This document shows positions 1 through 5,468 of a stretch of DNA of 6,772 nucleotides, in pieces; the stretch's first letter is position 1, and every line of letters begins with the position of its first letter. Both the position numbers and the translations under genes were made by a program. Below the pieces are notes generated by a model. That model ran no database searches. It saw only the letters and a program-made list of their open reading frames with translations, and was not told where the DNA came from. The stretch is from JAQGMV01 sp035525455. GTDB taxonomy: Bacteria; Pseudomonadota; Gammaproteobacteria; Burkholderiales; SG8-41. Location: the NCBI GenBank assembly GCA_035525455.1, contig DATLEF010000208.1, positions 1-6,772 on the forward strand, written 5' to 3'.

Positions 1-1006
1 TCAGGCGCGCGATCGCCTTTACTTCCGCGTAGAAGCGATTGAGATCACTCCCTTCGCGTGCGAGCAGCGCCTGGAAAGCCGGCACTTTCTTGGTGTAAAT
101 GGCAATCGATGCCAGCAGGGCGTTGTTGGGTTTGCCCTCGAACCATCGGTCGAAACCGGCAAAACCGCCCCAGCTTTGCTTCAGCTTCACGTAATCGGCG
201 TCGAGCTCGGCAAAAAGCGCTGCTTTGCGCACGCGCATCTCGTCGAGCGGCAAACCGGTGCTGTACAGCGCGTCGAGCCGCTCCCGATAGGTCTCGATCA
301 GGTTGACGAACTGCGTGCGTCGCTGCCCGACCAGTGCGCTCGCCTTGCGGTCCTGCTCGCTCCCGTAGCGGTCCAGCCAGCGGCGCAGTCCCTCCTGCTC
401 CACCGCGACGGCGAAGGACTCGTTGAACACGCTGTCGTCGCGCACATAGACCACCTGGTGCGCGAGCTCGTGGAAAACAAGCCTCGCCAGGTGGGGCGTG
501 GGATAGCCGATGAAGGTATTCAGGACCGGGTCGGCAAAGTAGCCGAGCGTGGAATACGCAGGCACCCCGCCCACGAAGACGTCGTAGCCCTCAGGCGCGA
601 GACCGGCCGCAAATTCTTCCGCGTCGGCCTTGAGAAAATAACCGCGGTAGTTCACGCAGCCCGCAAACACGAAACACCACTGCCGGGGCTGGATGGAGAA
701 TTCCGGCGCGGCAAACACGTTCCACAGCACATACGGCCGCTCCAGATTGGCATAGGAGCGGTAGCTCGAATTCTGGGGCAAGGCCAGCTCGGTCGTTGCG
801 AAGTTGCGTATGGTAAGGACCGCGCGCAGCTTTCCCCGCAATGTGTCGGCCGTCTGCGGATTATCGATAACGGCTTCGATGTCGTGCTGACGGCTCCACA
901 TGTCAAGTTGGCCCCGCACCGACTGGAGGTAGTACGGCACGTTGGTGCAGCCGGCGATGATGAGCGCGGCAAGAGTTAGCGCTGCACCTGCTCGAAGATA
1001 ACGCAT
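1..1006 (-). CDS. Predicted zinc aminopeptidase lipoprotein (COG4324 type), 3' end cut by window
   Basis: Seen: an open frame from ATG at 1006 to the left edge, 335 codons, no stop. The TCA at bases 1-3 would read TGA on the minus strand but is out of frame, so the C-terminus lies outside. Residues 1-20 are a short signal peptide ending in a lipobox, IIAGC, with Cys20 as the expected lipidation site. HELAHQ at 179-184 is an HExxH zinc motif (His179, Glu180, His183), and NESFA at 195-199 supplies Glu196 as the likely third ligand, a gluzincin-like arrangement. Known: this layout matches the proteobacterial 'predicted aminopeptidase' family COG4324, whose members are roughly 350 residues, so only a short tail should be missing. 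Inferred: an envelope-anchored metallopeptidase; its substrate is unknown and the aminopeptidase label is a family prediction. It starts 10 bp after the hydrolase stop with no strong Shine-Dalgarno, suggesting cotranscription and perhaps translational coupling. Confidence 0.88.
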   Translation of the reverse strand, partial: MRYLRAGAALTLAALIIAGCTNVPYYLQSVRGQLDMWSRQHDIEAVIDNPQTADTLRGKLRAVLTIRNFATTELALPQNSSYRSYANLERPYVLWNVFAAPEFSIQPRQWCFVFAGCVNYRGYFLKADAEEFAAGLAPEGYDVFVGGVPAYSTLGYFADPVLNTFIGYPTPHLARLVFHELAHQVVYVRDDSVFNESFAVAVEQEGLRRWLDRYGSEQDRKASALVGQRRTQFVNLIETYRERLDALYSTGLPLDEMRVRKAALFAELDADYVKLKQSWGGFAGFDRWFEGKPNNALLASIAIYTKKVPAFQALLAREGSDLNRFYAEVKAIARL

Positions 1007-1016
1007 GACGACCAGT

Positions 1017-1682
1017 TTACGCCGGGCGTAGGCCTGTGTGATCGAAGCAGGCATGTTCGATGAAGTTACGGGCCTGTCGCACCACTTCGCGCGAAACGAG
1101 CATTTGCGTGTGACTCACCGGAAGCGTGATGTGATCGCGCATCGCAGGCACCCGCGTTTCGAAAACCGCGACGACGCCGTCATTGGGTTTCGGCAGCCCG
1201 CGTGCAACGATGCGGCCCATGCCGATGCCGCCGTTGCCTGCGACCACACCGACATCGAAATCCTGCGCCACTTCGGGTCGCGGCTCGTTCAGCCATTGCG
1301 TCATGCACCTGCCGAGCAGCCAGCGTCCCGCGGGAGAGCGCTGGAGCACGCGCCCCGAAAAACTGTCAGCAAAGGGTGTACCGATGAGGACGATCCGGCC
1401 GCGGCATTCGGCCGGCACCGCACGCGCGGCGGTCAGCGCGACGAGACCGCCCATGCTGTGACCCACCAGGTGCAGCTTCGTGCAGCGCATGCCGCGACTG
1501 TAGCGCGCGAGCGCTTCCGCATTTTCGTGCAGCGTGCAGCGCATCGATGCATACGAAGGCGCATGCACCTCGTAACCGCAGCGCTCCAGGCGCAGGCGCA
1601 TGAGCTTCATCGCGACGCCATGCAGCCACAACCCGTGCACCAGCAGCACTGCTTCGACGCCGCTCACCGCCGGCAGTCGCAA
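1017..1682 (-). CDS. Small alpha/beta-hydrolase (lipase/esterase-like)
   Basis: Seen: 221 residues if started at TTG 1682. LLVHGLWLHG at 13-22 is the first core strand with the oxyanion HG turn; GHSMGG at 74-79 is the nucleophile elbow (Ser76). GTPFADS at 101-107, PNDGVV at 166-171 (probable acid Asp168) and SHTQML at 190-195 (probable His191) complete a Ser-Asp-His triad. No signal peptide is visible, so it is probably cytoplasmic. Start choice: the frame stays open much further upstream (to 1979), but that part overlaps the phosphatase gene and has no hydrolase-like sequence. The first internal ATG falls after the HG motif and would remove a core strand. TTG 1682 lies 7 bp after the phosphatase stop behind a weak GAAAG; GTG 1667 is the alternative. 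Known: the fold covers lipases, esterases and PGAP1-like deacylases. The substrate cannot be told from sequence. Confidence 0.85.
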   Translation of the reverse strand: MRLPAVSGVEAVLLVHGLWLHGVAMKLMRLRLERCGYEVHAPSYASMRCTLHENAEALARYSRGMRCTKLHLVGHSMGGLVALTAARAVPAECRGRIVLIGTPFADSFSGRVLQRSPAGRWLLGRCMTQWLNEPRPEVAQDFDVGVVAGNGGIGMGRIVARGLPKPNDGVVAVFETRVPAMRDHITLPVSHTQMLVSREVVRQARNFIEHACFDHTGLRPA

Positions 1683-1689
1683 AATGCTT

Positions 1690-2331
1690 TCACACGTTCG
1701 CGTCCGAGAAGCGCGTGACGTCGTCGCTCGCGAGATGCGTGACGTCCCCGACCGAGACCGCAAGCCAGCGCTCTTCGGCATACCGGAACGTATTGAGACT
1801 GCAATTGAGCAGCGGAAAGCCGCGCGCCACATCGAGCGCCATGTCGCAGGCCGTGCGGTAGAGCGCATCGAGCACGAGACCGTGCGAGACGATGACCACC
1901 GTGCCGCCGTCGTGACGGCTGGCGATGCGTTCGAGACAGCCGACACAGCGTGTGCGGAACTGCCTGGCGCTTTCTCCACCCGGCATCACGAAATCCGGCT
2001 CGCGCCTCGCAAACGGGGCGTAGTGCTCCGGATACCGGGTCTCGATTTCGCTATTGGTCAAACCTTCGAATATGCCGAAGCTGCGTTCGCGCAAATCGCG
2101 GTCGGCGATGATGTCGTGCCCCGTCAGGTCGGCGATGCAGCGCGCGGTCTGGTGCGCGCGGCCCAGATCGCTGCTGTAGAGCACGCTAAAAGCGACTTCC
2201 TTGAGCCGGCGCGCAAGCTGGCGGGCCTGCTGCAGACCCGTCGGGGTGAGCGGACTGTCGTGCTGGCCCTGCATGCGATGCTCCTGGTTCCACTCCGTCT
2301 CGCCGTGGCGCACAAGAAGAATCTCGGTCAT
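1690..2331 (-). CDS. Histidine phosphatase family protein (phosphoglycerate mutase-like)
   Basis: Seen: 213 residues, a normal length for a cytosolic branch-1 histidine phosphatase. LVRHGETEWN at 6-15 carries the RHG signature with His9 as the phosphorylated nucleophile. Further catalytic-pocket residues are Arg58 (in DLGRAHQTA), Glu82 (in LRERSFG) and His150 (in VSHG). The start is firm: an in-frame TGA lies directly before ATG 2331, with a weak GGA 7 bases upstream. Known: the family includes cofactor-dependent phosphoglycerate mutase, alpha-ribazole phosphatase (CobC) and broad phosphatases of the GpmB/PhoE kind. Glycolytic mutases are longer, near 230-250 residues, so a phosphatase role is more likely than true mutase activity (inference). 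No cobalamin genes are nearby to support CobC. It leads a tight three-gene group with the hydrolase and the lipoprotein peptidase. Confidence 0.9.
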   Translation of the reverse strand: MTEILLVRHGETEWNQEHRMQGQHDSPLTPTGLQQARQLARRLKEVAFSVLYSSDLGRAHQTARCIADLTGHDIIADRDLRERSFGIFEGLTNSEIETRYPEHYAPFARREPDFVMPGGESARQFRTRCVGCLERIASRHDGGTVVIVSHGLVLDALYRTACDMALDVARGFPLLNCSLNTFRYAEERWLAVSVGDVTHLASDDVTRFSDANV

Positions 2332-2512
2332 TCAAAAATCCATAAATGGTGGAAGAAGCGGCTGAGGCGCGCGCGGCGTAGGCCGTCAGCCGAAAGCGGT
2401 AAACCAGGGCTGCCAGCCCGAGGCCGTCATTGTAATGCACGAGGCCCCGCTATACTCGCGCACATGCCGCCGCAGCGTAGACCTGCGTGCTTCCAGCGGC
2501 GTATACGACCTG
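2332..2512. other. 181 bp intergenic spacer, probable transcription-unit boundary
   Basis: I see no convincing gene or RNA here. It separates the aminotransferase stop from the phosphatase start and is far longer than the neighbouring gaps of 7-56 bp. On the minus strand TTGACA (2516-2511) overlaps the aminotransferase stop but has no -10 at usual spacing, and TACAAT (2434-2429) has no recognisable -35. On the plus strand TTGTAA (2430-2435) and TATACT (2451-2456) are only 15 bp apart and point antisense into the aminotransferase. GGGCTGCCAGCCC at 2407-2419 can form a 5 bp stem with a 3-base loop but lacks a T-run. A promoter for the phosphatase group is expected here but cannot be placed with confidence. 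Confidence 0.5.
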
Positions 2513-3685
2513 TCAACTGCGCATGAAGCGTTCGATGCGCGCAACCCCTTCCTGCAACCGATCGATCGAATTCGTGTATGCGAAACGCACGTGCTCGGCC
2601 GCGCGATGCGCACCGAAGTCGATCCCCGGCGTAATCGCAACGCCTGCGTTCTCGAGGAGATCGCGGGCAAAGCCGAAGCTGTCGTGCGTGAGGCGCGAGC
2701 AGCCGGCATAGATATAAAACGCGCCCTGCGGCGTCTGCGGGATTTCGAAACCCAGCTTGCGCAGTGCAGGCACGAGGTAATCGCGGCGCGCACGAAATTC
2801 TTCGCGCCGCGCATCGAGTATCGCCAGCGTTTCGGGTTCGAAGGCGGCAAGAGCCGCGTATTGCGCGGGTGTCGGCGGCGCAAGATAGACGTTTTGCGCG
2901 AGCTTATCGAGGTCGCGCACGTACTCGGCCGGTGCCACCATCCACCCCAGCCGCCAGCCCGTCATGTTGAAATATTTGGAAAAGCTGTTGATCACGAACA
3001 CGTCGGTGCTGACTTCGAGCGCGGTCTTCGTCTCGCCTTCGTAAACGAGCCCGTGATAAATCTCATCGACGATCAACCGCCCGCCGCGCCGCATCGCATA
3101 CTGCGACATCTGCCCAATGTCCGCGGGCGAGATCACGGTTCCCGTTGGATTCGACGGCGTCGCGACGAGCGCGGCCACGCTGCGTTCGGTCCAGTAATGC
3201 TCGAGGAGCTCGGGCGTCATCTGGTAGCGACTGTCCGGTCCTACGGGGACATTGACGGGCTCGCCGTTCAGCAGCCGCACGAAGTGCCGGTTCGCCGGAT
3301 AGCCGGGATCGGTCACCAGTACTTGGGTATCCGGATCGACCAGTACGCTCAGCGCGAGCAGCAGCGCGGCCGACGAGCCGGAGGTGATCGCGATGCGTTC
3401 GGCAGACACAGTGACGCCGTAGCGCGTCGCGTAAAAACGCGCGATGCGTTCGCGAAGCTGCGGAAGGCCCAGCGCAGGCGTGTAGAACATGTCGCCTTTT
3501 TCGAGGGCGCGGATGCCCGCTTCGCACACCGGGCGCGGCGTCGGGAAATCGGGCTCGCCGATTTCCATGTGGATGATCGAGCGGCCCTCCGCTTCCAGGG
3601 CTTTCGCGCGCGCGAGCAGCACCATCACGTGAAACGGCTCGATGCCGCTCATGCGCTGCGCCAGCGGACGGGTTTTTTCAGTCAA
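2513..3685 (-). CDS. Class I/II PLP-dependent aminotransferase
   Basis: Seen: 390 residues, normal length for fold-type I aminotransferases. GEPDF at 43-47 is the substrate-side N-terminal motif, followed by TPALG at 69-73 and the SGSS cofactor loop at 102-105. NPTG at 179-182 contains the PLP-contacting Asn179; DEIY at 207-210 contains Asp207 and Tyr210. SFSK at 234-237 holds the Schiff-base Lys237, then WRLGW at 244-248 with phosphate-binding Arg245, and Arg367 is the likely substrate carboxylate ligand. Start: TTG 3685, because an in-frame TGA lies three codons upstream and the next ATG (3652) would remove an N-terminus ending in LAQRMSGIEPFHV, which resembles family N-termini. Known: such enzymes transfer amino groups between an amino acid and a 2-oxoacid in the cytosol; relatives are annotated as aspartate, alanine or broad aminotransferases. 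The donor is not predictable. It follows the monooxygenase by 35 bp, so an operon is likely. Confidence 0.93.
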   Translation of the reverse strand: MTEKTRPLAQRMSGIEPFHVMVLLARAKALEAEGRSIIHMEIGEPDFPTPRPVCEAGIRALEKGDMFYTPALGLPQLRERIARFYATRYGVTVSAERIAITSGSSAALLLALSVLVDPDTQVLVTDPGYPANRHFVRLLNGEPVNVPVGPDSRYQMTPELLEHYWTERSVAALVATPSNPTGTVISPADIGQMSQYAMRRGGRLIVDEIYHGLVYEGETKTALEVSTDVFVINSFSKYFNMTGWRLGWMVAPAEYVRDLDKLAQNVYLAPPTPAQYAALAAFEPETLAILDARREEFRARRDYLVPALRKLGFEIPQTPQGAFYIYAGCSRLTHDSFGFARDLLENAGVAITPGIDFGAHRAAEHVRFAYTNSIDRLQEGVARIERFMRS

Positions 3686-3720
3686 AGCTGCTCACAGCAT
3701 CGCGATCGGCGTGCCGCGCG

Positions 3721-4755
3721 TTACAGATTCGTGAGCTCGCGCGTCAGATCGGCGGCCGGCACGGCTTTGCATCCGCTGGCGTTCTGGCCGGACCACAGTG
3801 GAGAGAAATCGCCACTGCCGCGCGCTTCGGTGGCGGCGCGCAACGGTCCGATAGCGGAAGTGGCGAGAGGAAATTGCGGTGCCGCCAGGGAGATCGGCCC
3901 CAGCTCCTTCATGATGCGATTCACGATGCCGCGTGCGGGCCGGCCGGTAAAAAGATTCGTGAGCGCCGTGTGGCGGGCAGCCTCGCTTTTGAGGGCGGCA
4001 CGATGAATGGCAGTCGTCGTCGCCTCAGGACACAGCAGATACGCGGTCCCGACTTGCACGCCCACCGCGCCGAGCGCGAGCGCGGCCGCAACGCCATGCG
4101 CATCGGCGATACCTCCGGCCGCGATGACCGGCACTTTTACAGCGCGCACGATCTGCGGCAGCAGCGCAAAGGTACCCACCTGGGTCGTCAGATCATCAGA
4201 AAGGAACATTCCTCGGTGGCCGCCGGCTTCGACGCCCTGGGCGATGATGGCGTCGACCCCATGCGCCTCCAGCCATCGCGCTTCATCGACGGTCGTCGCG
4301 GACGACAGAATTTTTGAGCCCCAGCTTTTGACCCTGCCGAGCAAACCCGCGGGCGGCAATCCGAAATGAAAGCTCACGACGACCGGGCGGCATTCGCTCA
4401 ACACCTCGGCCGCTTCGGCGCTGAACGGCAAACGTCCTGGACCCGAGGGAACGGCGTTCACGTCGAGACCGAGCTCCGCGTAATAGGGCGCCAGTGCGGC
4501 GTGCCACGCGGCCTCACGCTCCGCACTCGGCGTCGGCGGCGTGTGGCAGAAGAAGTTCACGTTGAAGGGCTTCGTCGTTCCCGCCTTCAGCGCTGCCAGC
4601 TCGCTGCGCATTGCATCGGCGCTCAGCATGGCGCAAGGCAGCGACCCGAGGCCGCCCGCATTCGAAACCGCGATGGCGAGTGCGCTGCCTTGCACGCCTG
4701 CCATCGGCGCCTGAATGATCGGCAGCTCGATACCGAACAGTTTTTGCAAAGTCAT
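3721..4755 (-). CDS. Nitronate monooxygenase (2-nitropropane dioxygenase family, FMN-binding)
   Basis: Seen: 344 residues forming a TIM-barrel flavoprotein. IIQAPMAG at 13-20 and GGLGS at 34-38 are N-terminal FMN-site motifs; NVNFF is at 65-69 and FHFG at 129-132. EAGGHRG at 176-182 carries the expected catalytic base His180. AAGGI at 212-216 and GAVGVQVGT at 229-237 are phosphate-binding loops. The C-terminal SGDFSPLWSGQ region at 314-324 is also usual for the family. Start ATG 4755 is well supported by GGGGAG (4766-4761) at 5-base spacing, the best ribosome site in the window. Known: class I enzymes oxidise toxic alkyl nitronates such as propionate-3-nitronate to oxo products using oxygen. 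Related barrels include FabK-type enoyl reductase and NADH:quinone reductases, but motif order and length fit the monooxygenase best. It sits 56 bp after the regulator gene and may share its transcript. Confidence 0.9.
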   Translation of the reverse strand: MTLQKLFGIELPIIQAPMAGVQGSALAIAVSNAGGLGSLPCAMLSADAMRSELAALKAGTTKPFNVNFFCHTPPTPSAEREAAWHAALAPYYAELGLDVNAVPSGPGRLPFSAEAAEVLSECRPVVVSFHFGLPPAGLLGRVKSWGSKILSSATTVDEARWLEAHGVDAIIAQGVEAGGHRGMFLSDDLTTQVGTFALLPQIVRAVKVPVIAAGGIADAHGVAAALALGAVGVQVGTAYLLCPEATTTAIHRAALKSEAARHTALTNLFTGRPARGIVNRIMKELGPISLAAPQFPLATSAIGPLRAATEARGSGDFSPLWSGQNASGCKAVPAADLTRELTNL

Positions 4756-4811
4756 TGTTGCTCCCCGCTACGCACGCACACGCGCCTATGTTACAGGCTC
4801 TTATACCTGGG

Positions 4812-5309
4812 TCAGCGCCTGCGGCCTTTCCGTTCCGGCTGCCGCAGCGGCAGCGCCGTCTTGTACTTCACCTGTTTCAGCGCAAAGCTCGACTTGATGC
4901 TCGCGACGCCGGGAATTTTCGCGAGATAGTCCACGATGAAACGCTCCAGCGACTGCACGTCGGAGACGATCACGCGCAACAGATAATCGGCGTCGCCGGT
5001 CATCAGGTAGCACTCCATCACTTCGTCGCGCGCGAGGATCGACGCTTCGAACGTGTCGAGCGCGTTGCGCATCTGCTTCTCCAGGCTCACCTGTATGAAC
5101 ACGCTGACGGTCAGCCCCAGCTTCAGCGGGTCGAGCAGCGTAACGTAACGGTTGATCACGCGGCTTTGCTCGAGCGCCCGCACGCGGCTCAAGCACGGCG
5201 ATGGCGAGAGATTTACGGCGCGCGCAAGATCGACGTTCGACATGCGCGCCTCGTCCTGCAGGCGCGCGAGTATGCGCAAGTCGGTGGCATCGAGTAGGAC
5301 TTCCGGCAT
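4812..5309 (-). CDS. Lrp/AsnC family transcriptional regulator
   Basis: Seen: 165 residues, the usual Lrp/AsnC size. The N-terminus LLDATDLRILARLQ (5-18) matches the family opening. The helix-turn-helix runs about 24-51, with DLARAVNLS (27-35) then the recognition helix SPSPCLSRVRALE (35-47). A linker leads to the ligand-sensing RAM domain from about 67 to 145, including the effector-pocket motif TGDADYLLRV at 104-113. The tail is basic (PERKGRRR). Start ATG 5309 follows GGAAAG (5321-5316) at 6-base spacing. Known: these cytosolic regulators bind DNA as dimers or octamers, sense amino acids, and often repress themselves while controlling a neighbouring gene. The gene is divergent from the E1 gene, as mdeR is from mdeA-mdeB in Pseudomonas putida. 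Inferred: it regulates E1 and possibly the downstream monooxygenase and aminotransferase. The effector is not determinable. Confidence 0.95.
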   Translation of the reverse strand: MPEVLLDATDLRILARLQDEARMSNVDLARAVNLSPSPCLSRVRALEQSRVINRYVTLLDPLKLGLTVSVFIQVSLEKQMRNALDTFEASILARDEVMECYLMTGDADYLLRVIVSDVQSLERFIVDYLAKIPGVASIKSSFALKQVKYKTALPLRQPERKGRRR

Positions 5310-5334
5310 TTTGTTCTTTCCAAGTGGTGTTTCG

Positions 5335-5349
5335 CAGCATTTAATTCCG
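5335..5349. promoter_or_regulatory. Candidate Lrp-type operator
   Basis: The 15 bases CAGCATTTAATTCCG match the E. coli Lrp consensus YAGHAWATTWTDCTR at 12 of 15 positions by direct comparison; mismatches are at positions 7, 9 and 14. Extended to 5334-5350 it is an imperfect inverted repeat pairing at 6 of 8 positions around an ATTTAAT core. It is the most AT-rich stretch in this intergenic region and covers the predicted -10 of the regulator promoter, the expected place for autorepression. The consensus is from enterobacterial Lrp and this paralogue may prefer another sequence. Confidence 0.5.
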
Positions 5350-5368
5350 CATCACCACCCCCGGTCAA
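5339..5368 (-). promoter_or_regulatory. Sigma70-like promoter for the Lrp-family regulator
   Basis: On the minus strand TTGACC (5368-5363, 5 of 6 to the -35 consensus) is followed after 18 bp by TTAAAT (5344-5339, 4 of 6 to the -10 consensus). Transcription would begin near 5331, giving a leader of about 20 bases that contains the GGAAAG ribosome site before ATG 5309. The -10 lies within the candidate Lrp operator. Confidence 0.55.
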
Positions 5369-5409
5369 GCCGATACGCAACCACGTGCCGGATAGCGGAC
5401 GGTACCATG

Positions 5410-5423
5410 TCGCATCGATGCGA
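5410..5423. promoter_or_regulatory. 14 bp perfect palindrome upstream of the E1 gene
   Basis: TCGCATCGATGCGA is its own reverse complement and lies 45 bp before the E1 start codon, in the divergent intergenic region. It could be an operator for a dimeric regulator. A caution is that its 10 bp core GCATCGATGC also occurs at 1542-1551 inside the hydrolase gene, so this may only reflect local base composition. No convincing plus-strand -35/-10 pair for E1 was found around it. Confidence 0.3.
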
Positions 5424-5468
5424 TCCTTGCGCAACGCGCTCGTCGGCTTACGCCTCACGGAGCTCCAA

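Noticed and set aside
1..3. Apparent stop (TCA, read as TGA) for the lipoprotein peptidase at the window edge
   Set aside because: Counting from ATG 1006, the last complete codon occupies 4-2, so this TGA is out of frame.
176..979. A 267-codon plus-strand open frame
   Set aside because: It is antisense to the lipoprotein peptidase, whose lipobox and HExxH motif show the minus strand is the real one.
1683..1979. Upstream extension of the hydrolase frame over the phosphatase gene
   Set aside because: The extension is Ser/Arg-rich and non-homologous in appearance; the hydrolase fold starts only near 1650.
2407..2419. GGGCTGCCAGCCC hairpin as a terminator after the aminotransferase
   Set aside because: The stem is only 5 bp, the loop is 3 bases and no T-run follows on either strand.
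2430..2456. Plus-strand promoter TTGTAA/TATACT
   Set aside because: The 15 bp spacer is too short for a standard sigma70 promoter and no plus-strand gene lies downstream; kept only as a remark in the spacer entry.
1600..2526. A 308-codon plus-strand open frame
   Set aside because: It lies opposite the histidine phosphatase, part of the hydrolase gene and the spacer, and shows no protein-family features.
2435..4006. A 523-codon plus-strand open frame opposite the aminotransferase and monooxygenase genes
   Set aside because: Its translation is Arg/His/Ala-rich low-complexity sequence with no recognisable motif. It mirrors two genes with intact catalytic motifs, as expected for an antisense frame in GC-rich DNA.
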